Part shown: piece by piece, positions 7,328 through 14,294 of the stretch
Layout: every line of letters starts with the position of its first letter
Numbering within the stretch: position 1 is the first letter of the stretch
NCBI RefSeq assembly: GCF_006539185.1
Contig: NZ_BJMN01000070.1
Coordinates: forward strand, 1 to 34,311
Length of the DNA stretch: 34,311 nt
Reading direction: 5' to 3'
From: Streptomyces gardneri
Lineage (GTDB): Bacteria > Actinomycetota > Actinomycetes > Streptomycetales > Streptomycetaceae
Translations under genes and position numbers: made by a program
The notes under the pieces: generated by a model
Database searches by the model: none
Told to the model about the DNA's origin: nothing
Seen by the model: the letters and a program-made list of their open reading frames with translations, nothing else

Positions 7328-8604
7328 TCGGCGCTCTCCGTCGGCTCCTCCGCCAGGAAGGCCGTCACCGCGAGGGCGAAGAGCAGCGCGAGGGCGAGTC
7401 CGACGACGACCCAGCCGGTGGGGTGCGGCCAGAAGACACAGGCCGCGGCGGCCCCCGCGACCAGGATCCAGGTGATCCAGGTGCGGTACCGGCGGACGAA
7501 GGGGCCGACGGGGCCGAGGCGCATCCCCGCGCGGTCGGCGGTGGCGCGGGTGGCGCTGATGCCGGAGTGCCAGAGGCCGCGGGTCAGGACGGCGGGGCGG
7601 CTCGGCCCGGAGAGCCAGGCGGCGAGGGCGACCAGCACGCCGAGGACCGCGTACACCCGTACCGAGGTGCGGAGATAGCGGATCAGGGTGTCGTAGACGG
7701 AGCCCGCCGCGGCCGGGGAGACGCCGACGGGGAGGGCATTGAGGTAGACCGGGCGGAAGACGGTGAGCGCGGCGCCGAGGACGATCGCGGCGAAGGCGAC
7801 GCCGAGGGCCGCGGCGACCAGGGTGCGGCGCCGGCGGGCGGCGAGCAGCACCCCGCCCGCGACGAGGAGGACGGCGATCACCGGCAGCCACACGCCCATC
7901 AGCTGGAGCAGGGAGAAGCCGGTCTTCACCTTGCCGATGTCGTCGGACCTGAGGATCGTGAAGTCGGTGTGGATCTCCGGGATCTTGGCGGCGACCGTGA
8001 GCCCGGAGTCGACGAGCCGCTCCTTCACCCGGTCGATGACCGGCGCCAGGTCGAGGGTCACCGAATCCGTCTCGATCTTCACGGCGCCGTCGTCGCTGCC
8101 GGTCAGGGCCCGGTCGACGGAGGTGTGGATCGCGCGGTTGGCATCGGTCCAGAGGGTCGCGAAGGCCTGGGAGCCGACCACGTCCTGCGCCCGGTCGCGG
8201 ACGAAGCTGGCGACCGAGCTCTCCAGGGAGCCGCCCAGCCTGCCGAGTGCCTTCTGCACCAGGGGCCGCTGGTCGGGCGCGACGCCCTCCAGGAGGGAGG
8301 CCAGGTCGATGTGGTCCATGACGGCGTTCGTCACCCGGTCGGTGACGGCGGCCTGGACGGCGGGGTCCTCGGCGAGCGGGGCGACCGTCTGCACGTACCG
8401 GTCGGTGTCGCCGACGATGTCCGAGGTCCAGGAGGCGACGATGCCCAGCGGGACGAGGACGCAGCCGATGACGATCAGCAGGGCCGCGCAGAAGGAGCGG
8501 AGGCGGTGGCGGGGCGATGGGGCGGCGGCGTGGTCCGCTTCGAGGGCGGCCACCCGGGCCCGGAGCGCGGCGATCTCGTCGGCACGGTCACCGGAAGCGT
8601 CCAT
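7318..8604 (-). CDS. Uncharacterised multi-pass membrane protein
   Basis: This 428-residue protein starts at ATG 8604 behind a good AGGAGGG. A short predicted coiled coil (DEIAALRARVAALEADH) is followed by one membrane helix (~residues 37-58) and a ~170-residue extracytoplasmic domain. That domain is rich in charged helices (DTDRYVQTVAPLAEDPAVQA, then VKERLVDSGLTVAAKIPE). Five or so further membrane helices follow to the C-terminus. The topology resembles an integral membrane family frequent in streptomycetes that I cannot name securely; no catalytic motif is visible. The Shine-Dalgarno sequence partly overlaps a small inverted repeat (listed separately). The 3' end overlaps the convergent exporter gene by 10 nt. 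Confidence 0.8.
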   Translation of the reverse strand: MDASGDRADEIAALRARVAALEADHAAAPSPRHRLRSFCAALLIVIGCVLVPLGIVASWTSDIVGDTDRYVQTVAPLAEDPAVQAAVTDRVTNAVMDHIDLASLLEGVAPDQRPLVQKALGRLGGSLESSVASFVRDRAQDVVGSQAFATLWTDANRAIHTSVDRALTGSDDGAVKIETDSVTLDLAPVIDRVKERLVDSGLTVAAKIPEIHTDFTILRSDDIGKVKTGFSLLQLMGVWLPVIAVLLVAGGVLLAARRRRTLVAAALGVAFAAIVLGAALTVFRPVYLNALPVGVSPAAAGSVYDTLIRYLRTSVRVYAVLGVLVALAAWLSGPSRPAVLTRGLWHSGISATRATADRAGMRLGPVGPFVRRYRTWITWILVAGAAAACVFWPHPTGWVVVGLALALLFALAVTAFLAEEPTESADQA

Positions 8605-8616
8605 GGCACCAACCCT

Positions 8617-8635
8617 CCTGAAGGGATAATTCAGG
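8617..8635 (-). promoter_or_regulatory. Inverted repeat abutting the Shine-Dalgarno of the membrane-protein gene
   Basis: CCTGAA-GGGATAA-TTCAGG forms a 6-bp-arm inverted repeat. On the transcript its 3' arm ends inside AGGAGGG, so the hairpin would cover part of the ribosome site. It could be a translational switch or a protein operator; the arms are short, so chance is possible. Confidence 0.35.
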
Positions 8636-8743
8636 CAATTCTCCGTGGGGTGGGTGCTTTTGTCGCTCCGAGAGGTACGGAAGACGGGCAGGCGGAGGAC
8701 CGCTACCTGACCGTCGTACGGCCCCATCCGCGATCATGCGGTC

Positions 8744-9706
8744 ATGAATCTGCCGCGTTGCGCCGTACTCGACGACTACCAGGGCGTCGCCCTCTCCTCC
8801 GCCGACTGGAGCCCGCTCGCCGGGCGGGTCGAGGTCCGCGTCCTGCGCGAGCACCTCACCGACCGGGACGCGCTCGTCGCGGCCGTCGAGGACTGCGAGT
8901 TCCTCGTCGTCATGCGCGAGCGGACCCCCGTCGACGCCGCGCTCCTCGACCGGCTCCCCCGGCTCCGGCTGATCGTCACCTCCGGGCTGCGGAACGCCTC
9001 CGTCGACGTCGCCGCCGCCCGCGCCCGGGGCATCACGGTGTGCGGCACCGCCAGCAGCTCCGAGCCGCCCACCGAGCTGACCTGGGCCCTGCTCCTGGGC
9101 CTCGCCCGGCACGTACGGACCGAGGCGCAGGCGCTGCGCGAGGGCGGTCCCTGGCAGTCCACCGTCGGCGCCGACCTGGCCGGCCGGACCCTCGGCCTCG
9201 TCGGCCTCGGCAAGATCGGCGGCCGGGTCGCCCGGATCGGCCTCGCCTTCGGCATGGACGTCCACGCCTGGAGCCCGAACCTGACGGAGGAGCGGGCCGC
9301 CGAGCACGGCGTACGGCTCGCGAAGGACCGGCGGGAGCTGCTCGGGAGCAGCGACTTCGTCTCCCTGCACCTGGTGCTCTCCGACCGCACCCGGGGCCTG
9401 ATCGGGGAGCCCGAGCTGCGGGCGATGCGCCCGTCCGCGTATCTCGTGAACACCTCGCGGGCGGGGCTCGTCGACGGCGGGGCGCTGCTGCGGGCGCTGC
9501 GCGAGGGGTGGATCGCGGGGGCCGGGCTCGACGTCTTCGAGACCGAGCCGCTGCCGGCCGACGACCCCCTGCGGACCCTGCCGAACGTCCTGGCCCTCCC
9601 TCACCTGGGATACGTGACGGAGGGCAACTACGGCCGCTACTTCGGGCAGGCGGTCGAGGACATCGAGGCGTTCCTGGCGGGCGCCCCGGTGCGCGAGCTG
9701 AGCTGA
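8744..9706 (+). CDS. D-2-hydroxyacid dehydrogenase family protein
   Basis: This 320-residue NAD(P)-dependent oxidoreductase has the split N-terminal substrate domain and a central Rossmann domain with G154-L-G156-KI-G159. All three catalytic residues of the family can be placed: Arg239 in NTSRAGLVD, Glu268 in DVFETEPL and His287 in LPHLGY. The family reduces 2-keto acids or oxidises D-2-hydroxyacids; the substrate cannot be assigned, and the short loops are typical of the phosphoglycerate-dehydrogenase-like branch. No clear Shine-Dalgarno precedes ATG 8744, so it may be weakly translated or leaderless. It is divergent from the membrane-protein gene. Confidence 0.93.
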   Translation: MNLPRCAVLDDYQGVALSSADWSPLAGRVEVRVLREHLTDRDALVAAVEDCEFLVVMRERTPVDAALLDRLPRLRLIVTSGLRNASVDVAAARARGITVCGTASSSEPPTELTWALLLGLARHVRTEAQALREGGPWQSTVGADLAGRTLGLVGLGKIGGRVARIGLAFGMDVHAWSPNLTEERAAEHGVRLAKDRRELLGSSDFVSLHLVLSDRTRGLIGEPELRAMRPSAYLVNTSRAGLVDGGALLRALREGWIAGAGLDVFETEPLPADDPLRTLPNVLALPHLGYVTEGNYGRYFGQAVEDIEAFLAGAPVRELS

Positions 9707-9714
9707 ACCGGGGC

Positions 9715-9812
9715 CGAGCCGGGCCGGAGCCTGACCGGGGCCGGGCCGGGGCCGGGGCCGGAGCTGAGCCTGGCCGGAGCTGAGCCTGGCCGGGGCCGAG
9801 CCTGGCCGGGGC
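9715..9812. repeat. GC-rich tandem repeats (GAGCCTGGCCGG-type units)
   Basis: After the dehydrogenase stop the sequence cycles through variants of GAGCC(T)G(G/A)CCGGGGCC, including several near-identical GAGCCTGGCCGG units between 9766 and 9810. No gene is supported. It runs straight into the terminator stem and looks like slippage-expanded terminator-flanking DNA. Confidence 0.65.
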
Positions 9813-9829
9813 CGAGTTCGGCCCCGGCC
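9802..9829. terminator. Convergent terminator hairpin
   Basis: TGGCCGGGGCCGA and TCGGCCCCGGCCA are perfect inverted repeats around GT (the innermost pairs will be open). It sits between the convergent dehydrogenase and cbtA genes and can terminate both. Confidence 0.8.
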
Positions 9830-9838
9830 AAGGGTGTC

Positions 9839-10642
9839 TCAGGCCGCCGGGACCGTCTCCCTGGTCGCGGCGGCGCGCACGGTCTCGGGGGCGAGCAGTC
9901 GCTGCGCCAGAGTCCCGAAGGCGACCGCGAAGACCGCCCACAGGACCGCCTGGATCCCGAGGGTGGCGAGCCGGAACTCCCACAGCACGGCGGCCGGGAA
10001 GCCGGCCTGCACCGCGTCGTCGTTGCCCGGCAGGAACGCGCAGGCCACGGCGACGGCGACGGCGAAGCCGGCCCCGGCGACGAGGGTCGCGTTCCAGTTC
10101 CCGAGGCGCGGGGCGAGGCGGCGGCCGAGGACGACCGCGGCGACGCCGAGCAGGACGCTCAGCAGGATCATCAGGAAGAAGAGCGTGGTGCGCTTCCCGA
10201 TGGTGTCCGGGTTGCCGACAGCCGGCGGGGTCGCCGGGTACTTCAGGAACGGCACGAGGTAGACGGTGGTGAAGGCGGCGGCCGCGACGAGCGCGGCGGT
10301 CGCCTTCGGCGTGAACCGGCCGACGCGCCCGAGGACGAAGGCGAACGCGAGGGAGGCGATGCCTCCGAGCGCGACGCCGTAGACGAGGACGCCGGTGGCC
10401 AGGCCTGCCGTGGACTGGACGGCCCGGCTGACGAGCTCCTCCTCTTCCGGCTCCGCGGCGGCGGCCGCTCCGTGGCCCGCGTGCTCGGCCGCCGCGGCGG
10501 CCTCCTCGACGGCGATCGAGGCGTCGACGGACGGCTCACCGGCGACGTACGCGAGGGCGAAGGCGAACAGTCCGGCGATCAGGCCCGCGAGCATGCCGCG
10601 GACCAGCAGTCTCCCCACGACGGAGGACTTGGTGTCGTTCAT
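9839..10642 (-). CDS. cbtA: CbtA family cobalt transporter subunit
   Basis: This 267-residue protein starts MNDTKSSVVGRLLVRGMLAG, with about six membrane helices and a histidine- and glutamate-containing loop between helices 1 and 2 (EHAGHG, then EPEEEEL), as in CbtA proteins. ATG 10642 has GAGGAG about 9 nt upstream. CbtA/CbtB were proposed as a cobalt uptake pair on the basis of B12-riboswitch control, and here too cbtB and a cobalamin riboswitch lie directly upstream. The operon order is riboswitch-cbtB-cbtA. The cobalt would feed the CobN chelatase encoded about 10 kb away. Confidence 0.92.
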   Translation of the reverse strand: MNDTKSSVVGRLLVRGMLAGLIAGLFAFALAYVAGEPSVDASIAVEEAAAAAEHAGHGAAAAAEPEEEELVSRAVQSTAGLATGVLVYGVALGGIASLAFAFVLGRVGRFTPKATAALVAAAAFTTVYLVPFLKYPATPPAVGNPDTIGKRTTLFFLMILLSVLLGVAAVVLGRRLAPRLGNWNATLVAGAGFAVAVAVACAFLPGNDDAVQAGFPAAVLWEFRLATLGIQAVLWAVFAVAFGTLAQRLLAPETVRAAATRETVPAA

Positions 10643-10665
10643 GTGCGTGAGCTCCTCTACCGCGT

Positions 10666-10893
10666 TCAGTGGCAGGGGAAGCCGAGCAGATGACGGCCGT
10701 CGTGGACCCACTCGTGGACATCGCTGCCCGCGAAGACGGAGAGGGCGCCCTGCTCGGCGCCGACGAAGTAGAGCGCGACCAGCGCCAGGAGCCCGGCGAA
10801 AAGGGCCCAGGGCAGCACGGTGCGGACCGGCAGGGAAACCGGCAGCACGACAGGGGTGGTGGGGGTGACGGACGGGGCGACGGCCTCGGCCAT
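10666..10893 (-). CDS. cbtB: CbtB family cobalt transporter subunit
   Basis: This 75-residue protein has one membrane helix (LPWALFAGLLALVALYFVG) and the hallmark C-terminal metal-binding tail HEWVHDGRHLLGFPCH, rich in His and ending Cys-His. GAGGAGG precedes ATG 10893. It lies 23 bp upstream of cbtA and directly downstream of a cobalamin riboswitch. It is thought to deliver or gate cobalt for CbtA at the membrane. Confidence 0.93.
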   Translation of the reverse strand: MAEAVAPSVTPTTPVVLPVSLPVRTVLPWALFAGLLALVALYFVGAEQGALSVFAGSDVHEWVHDGRHLLGFPCH

Positions 10894-10935
10894 GGCGGTA
10901 CCTCCTCGGGAACTCGCGTCCCAGTACGGTGGTGC

Positions 10936-11045
10936 GCGACGACGGTCGTCGGGTCTGACTCACCGGGTCCCGGGGATGCCGGGCCGGCTCACAGTGGCGC
11001 GACCGTGCCGGTTTTGCACCGGACTTCCGTGTCGCCGTCGTCGGT
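10936..11045 (-). ncRNA. Cobalamin riboswitch controlling cbtB-cbtA
   Basis: Read on the minus strand, the element contains GGAAGTCCGGTGCAAAACCGG, the B12 box GCCACTGTGA (10998-10989) and the trailing GAGTCAGACCC (10961-10951). A closing P1 stem GACGACGG/CCGTCGTC pairs 11042-11035 with 10945-10938. The cbtB Shine-Dalgarno follows about 35 nt downstream, which suits translational control: cobalamin binding should close the ribosome site and lower cobalt import. Confidence 0.93.
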
Positions 11046-11064
11046 CTCTGGAATTGTCGCCGTG

Positions 11065-11093
11065 ACCGTACCGCGCCCGTCGGACCGCGCCAA
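11065..11093 (-). promoter_or_regulatory. Likely promoter of the riboswitch-cbtB-cbtA transcript
   Basis: On the minus strand TTGGCG (11093-11088) and TACGGT (11070-11065) are separated by 17 bp. This matches the streptomycete housekeeping pattern (TTGac, TAnnnT). It would start transcription near 11058, just ahead of the riboswitch. Confidence 0.5.
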
Positions 11094-11136
11094 GGGCGTA
11101 CGGACGGACGACCGACCACTGAGGGATGTATCACCT

Positions 11137-11796
11137 GTGAACACGCCCCCGAACACGCCCCCGAGCGCCCCTACACGCGCCCCCTCGCACGGTCCGTCGC
11201 ACGCGCCTCCGCCGGAGCGGACCGTGCGGCTCGTCCTGGTCGCCCCGGCCATGAGCGCGGCCCAGCGGGAGGCCCGCTTCGACGACGGCTCCGCGGTGGA
11301 GCCCGTGCGGGCCGATCCGGTGTGCCTCGGGAGGTCGGCCCGGGTCCTCACCTCGCCTTCCCCGCGCTGCCGGGGCACGGCCGAACTCCTCGGCCTGACG
11401 GGGGCCGAGGAGGTGGCGGCGCTCGCGGGGTGCGCGATGGGCCGGTGGCGGGGCCGCAGCCTGGACGAACTCGCCGCCGAGGAGGCGGAGTCGGTCGCGG
11501 CCTGGCTCTCGGACCCGGACGCGACCCCGCACGGCGGCGAGTCCCTGCGGGCCCTGCGCGCGCGGGTCGCCGACTGGCTGGGCGCCCTGGAGTCGGGCCG
11601 GGTCTGGGCCGTCGTCGAGCCGGACGTGATCCGGGCGGCCGTCGCGCACGCCGTCGGCGCGCCGGAGGCCGCCTTCTGGCGCCTGGACGTGCGCCCCTTG
11701 TCGTCGGTCGAGCTGACGGGCCGCGCGGGCCGCTGGAACGTCGGCCTCGGCTCCGTACTGAGCCGGGGCACCGGCCCGACGGAGCCGGTCAGCTGA
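11137..11796 (+). CDS. Histidine phosphatase-fold protein without catalytic histidines
   Basis: This 219-residue protein starts at GTG 11137 behind GAGGGA. After a Pro-rich tail (residues 1-27) the phosphoglycerate mutase-like fold is recognisable: VRLVLVAPAMS, SPSPRCRGTAEL, GRWRGRSLDEL, HGGESLRALRARV and VWAVVEPDVIRAAVAHAVG. The RHG motif is replaced by Ala36-Pro37, and the second catalytic His (SHGGVIR in active enzymes) by Glu161-Pro162, while the GES glutamate and the arginine of the SPxxR motif are kept. It is therefore unlikely to be a phosphohistidine-dependent phosphatase. It is divergent from riboswitch-cbtBA. Relatives may include CobC-type alpha-ribazole phosphatases. A binding or regulatory role is inference. 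Confidence 0.82.
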   Translation: MNTPPNTPPSAPTRAPSHGPSHAPPPERTVRLVLVAPAMSAAQREARFDDGSAVEPVRADPVCLGRSARVLTSPSPRCRGTAELLGLTGAEEVAALAGCAMGRWRGRSLDELAAEEAESVAAWLSDPDATPHGGESLRALRARVADWLGALESGRVWAVVEPDVIRAAVAHAVGAPEAAFWRLDVRPLSSVELTGRAGRWNVGLGSVLSRGTGPTEPVS

Positions 11797-12145
11797 GGCT
11801 GGTACGGGCGAGCTCCAGGAACTCCGCCTCCGTCAGGCCCAGTTCGCGGGCCTCCGCCGCCGCCTCGCGCAGCCGGGAGACGAGCCGGGCGCGGTCGGGG
11901 GCGGCGACGCCGGGGACGATGACGGCACCCCGGCCCCGGCGGAGCTCGATGAGGCCCTCCTCGCGCAGCCGCTGGTAGCCGCGGAGCACGGTGTGGACGT
12001 TGACGCCCAGGGAGTCGGCGAGCTCCCGGGCGGCCGGGAGGCGTTCGCCGGGCTCGGCGGAGCCGTCGGCGAGCGCCCCGCGGACGCAGGCGGCGATCTG
12101 GTCGCCGAGGGGGACGGAGGAGGCCGGGTCGACGCGGAAGAGCAC
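11789..12145 (-). CDS. GntR-family transcriptional regulator, YtrA-like
   Basis: This 118-residue protein has an N-terminal GntR winged helix (VPLGDQIAACVRGALADG, then ELADSLGVNVHTVLRGYQRL) and a short ~45-residue helical tail (DRARLVSRLREAAAEARELG), the YtrA-subfamily form. It starts 2 bp after the stop of the DUF1648 gene, so the two are co-transcribed. Its 3' end overlaps that of the convergent histidine-phosphatase-like gene by 8 nt. A palindrome over the operon's -10 element (13121-13145) is the likely autorepression site. YtrA-type repressors usually answer to cell-envelope stress and control the membrane protein next to them. Confidence 0.93.
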   Translation of the reverse strand: MLFRVDPASSVPLGDQIAACVRGALADGSAEPGERLPAARELADSLGVNVHTVLRGYQRLREEGLIELRRGRGAVIVPGVAAPDRARLVSRLREAAAEARELGLTEAEFLELARTSLS

Positions 12146-12147
12146 GG

Positions 12148-13110
12148 TCAGACCTTCCCATGCCGCTCGACCAGCGTGTTCAGGAGGGCGGCGGCGGTGC
12201 GCGCGTCGGGCACGGTCACCGCGAACTCACGGCCGCCGTCCCGCCGTACGACGAGGGCCTCGCCGGAGCGCAGCACCACGCCGGTGCGGTGGGCCCGCAC
12301 CCGGTAGCCCCAGCCGCCGAAGTCCCCGACGGCGTCGATCTCGCGGACGCTCGCGCCCTCGACGCCGTCGAGCGGGACCCGGACGCGGGGGCGGGGGGCG
12401 AGGGCGGAGCGGACGGTGAGGCCGTGCCGGTCGACGGTGACCCGGACGCGGGCGAGGGCGAGCCCCGGCACGCCGATGACGAGGCCGAGCAGGCCGAGCA
12501 GGGCGTCGGGCCAGGTGGCGACGAGCAGGGTGACGGGGGCCGCGGCGAGGGCGAGCACCGAGAGGACGGTCAGCGCCCGGGAGCCGGTGTCCTTGGACCA
12601 GCGGGCGGTCTCGCCGGAGGCGAGCGGGAGCCGGGGGCCGTCCGCGGCCGGTCCGTCCTCACCCTCCTGACCAGGGACCGGCGGCTCCTCCGGGACGAGC
12701 GAGGTGAGCGCCCAGCCGGCGCCGGCGGCCACGACGGCGACCGCCAGGGCCACCCCGAGATCCATGCCGGGAGAGAAGACCACAACCTCGAACTCGTCGA
12801 CGCGGTTGGCGCGGAGGAGCTGGACGAGGAGCCCGCCGGCGAAGCCCGCGGTGGCGAAGGCCGCCCACAGGTACCGGCGTCGGACGAAAGCGGTCCAGCC
12901 GGCGGCGAGGCCGAGGAGCAGGGCCGTACTGATGAGGACGTAGGCGGTCGGGCCGGTCCAGCCGTCGGCCTCTCCCCCGACGGAGAAGTGGGTGGCGAGT
13001 TCGGCGGGCAGCTCGTCGCGCCAGCGGGCGAAGAGCAACAGGTGGACGGCGAGGGCGAGTACGAAGGGGAGCGCGGCGAGCGCGCGGAGACGAGGCGTGG
13101 CACGGTTCAT
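12148..13110 (-). CDS. DUF1648-domain membrane protein
   Basis: This 320-residue protein starts at ATG 13110 with TGGAGG 8 nt upstream. Residues ~10-55 match DUF1648 (hydrophobic helix, then DELPAELATHFSVGGEADGW). Three more helices reach residue ~150. A charged linker (PPVPGQEGEDGPAADGPR), two more helices and a C-terminal ~110-residue beta-rich domain follow (VRVTVDRHGLTVRSAL, then VPLDGVEGASVREID) that resembles a bacterial PH-like domain. Function is unknown. DUF1648 proteins repeatedly pair with YtrA-type GntR regulators, as here, and are linked with envelope stress. Confidence 0.87.
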   Translation of the reverse strand: MNRATPRLRALAALPFVLALAVHLLLFARWRDELPAELATHFSVGGEADGWTGPTAYVLISTALLLGLAAGWTAFVRRRYLWAAFATAGFAGGLLVQLLRANRVDEFEVVVFSPGMDLGVALAVAVVAAGAGWALTSLVPEEPPVPGQEGEDGPAADGPRLPLASGETARWSKDTGSRALTVLSVLALAAAPVTLLVATWPDALLGLLGLVIGVPGLALARVRVTVDRHGLTVRSALAPRPRVRVPLDGVEGASVREIDAVGDFGGWGYRVRAHRTGVVLRSGEALVVRRDGGREFAVTVPDARTAAALLNTLVERHGKV

Positions 13111-13120
13111 GAAAACCTCC

Positions 13121-13145
13121 ATTGTTCGCACTCTACTAGAACAAT
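13121..13145 (-). promoter_or_regulatory. GntR operator palindrome over the DUF1648-gntR promoter
   Basis: Perfect 7-bp arms ATTGTTC and GAACAAT flank an 11-bp spacer. On the minus strand the spacer contains TAGAGT (13135-13130), a near-ideal streptomycete -10 element. The start codon of the DUF1648 gene lies 20 bp below the -10. A repressor bound here would block RNA polymerase directly, and the co-transcribed YtrA-like protein is the obvious candidate. Confidence 0.7.
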
Positions 13146-13231
13146 GCGGATTGCGTGCGGATGATCTCCGAGATGCGCGCGCTCCGCACCCGCTGTTGAC
13201 TGGGCCAAACGCAGACAAATGGGGAGACTTC

Positions 13232-14215
13232 ATGCGCCGCCGGCCCACCACCGCCACCTTCGCCGCCCTCACCGCCCTCGCCGTGCTCACCGCCGCGTTC
13301 GCCACGGGCTGCGGCAGCGACGAGGACGACAAGCCCGACCCGCTGCGGGGCCAGCAGTGGGGTCTCGACGCGCTGAACATGCCGGACGCGTGGTCCAGGT
13401 CGAAGGGCGACGACACGGTCATCGCCGTCGTCGACACCGGCGCCGACCTCGACCACCCGGACCTCAAGGGGCGGCTCGTCGACGGCTACGACTTCGTCGA
13501 CGACGACGACGAGCCCAAGGACCTCAACGGCCACGGCACGCACGTCTCCGGCATCGCCGCCGCCCACACCGACGACGGCATCGGGGTCGCGGGCGGCGCG
13601 CCCGGCGCCAAGATCATGCCGGTGCGGGTGCTCGGCGCCGACGGCAGCGGCACCGACGCGAACATCACCAAGGGCATCGTCTGGGCCGCCGACCACGGCG
13701 CCGACGTCATCAACCTCTCCCTGGGCGAGTCCGGCCTGATGGCCCGCCTCCTCAAGGGCGGCATCCTCAACCAGGCCATCACCCACGCCAACGGCAAGGG
13801 CGCGGTCGTCGTCGCCGCCGCGGGCAACGACTCCACCGCGCTGCAGCCGTACAAGGTCGACACCCCGGTCCTCGTCGTCAACGCCGCCGACCGGACCGGC
13901 GTCCCCGCCTCCTTCACCAACTTCGGCGCGCAGAACGCCGTGACGGCCCCCGGCGTCGACATCCTCTCCACGCTCCCCACGTACACGACGAAGGAGACCC
14001 TGAAGAACCTCTCGGGGTACGGAAAGCTCTCCGGTACGTCGATGGCCTCGCCGTACGTCTCCGCCGTGGCCGCGCTCCTGCACCAGCAGGGTCTGGCCCC
14101 GGACGCGATCATGCAGACCATCCGCGACACGGCGGCCAACCCGCAGAAGCTCGTCAAGCTCGGCCTCGGAAACGTCGACGCGGCGGCGGCGGTGAAGGCG
14201 GCACAGAACAAGTAG
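13232..14215 (+). CDS. S8 family serine peptidase (subtilase) lipoprotein
   Basis: This 327-residue protein starts at ATG 13232 with GGGGAGA upstream. A signal peptide with lipobox-like ATGC (Cys27) suggests secretion and lipid anchoring. The mature part is a minimal subtilase with the full catalytic set: Asp68 (VVDTGADLDHPDL), His101 (NGHGTHVSG), oxyanion Asn199 (AAAGND) and Ser270 (SGTSMASP). There is no clear long inhibitory prodomain between Cys27 and the catalytic domain (~residue 40), which is unusual for secreted subtilases. The reading frame stays open far upstream, but 13232 is the first start with a ribosome site and signal peptide. It is divergent from the DUF1648-gntR operon. Confidence 0.93.
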   Translation: MRRRPTTATFAALTALAVLTAAFATGCGSDEDDKPDPLRGQQWGLDALNMPDAWSRSKGDDTVIAVVDTGADLDHPDLKGRLVDGYDFVDDDDEPKDLNGHGTHVSGIAAAHTDDGIGVAGGAPGAKIMPVRVLGADGSGTDANITKGIVWAADHGADVINLSLGESGLMARLLKGGILNQAITHANGKGAVVVAAAGNDSTALQPYKVDTPVLVVNAADRTGVPASFTNFGAQNAVTAPGVDILSTLPTYTTKETLKNLSGYGKLSGTSMASPYVSAVAALLHQQGLAPDAIMQTIRDTAANPQKLVKLGLGNVDAAAAVKAAQNK

Positions 14216-14294
14216 GCACGGCCGGCACCCGCCCCCGGCCCGACACCCGCCCGGCAACCGTGACGGCGGCCCGCTCCTGTGGGACGGTGGAGAC

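Noticed and set aside
6907..9783. 958-codon open frame on the + strand
   Set aside because: It runs through three unrelated genes (exporter, opposite-strand membrane protein, dehydrogenase) out of frame and reads as low-complexity Arg/Gly/Asp.
9715..9812. Tandem GAGCCTGGCCGG repeats as a coding repeat or regulatory array
   Set aside because: They follow a stop codon, change phase repeatedly and merge into a terminator; slippage is simpler.
10669..11796. 375-residue version of the histidine-phosphatase-like gene
   Set aside because: The extra N-terminus overlaps cbtB and the riboswitch on the other strand; GTG 11137 has a ribosome site and begins just before the fold.
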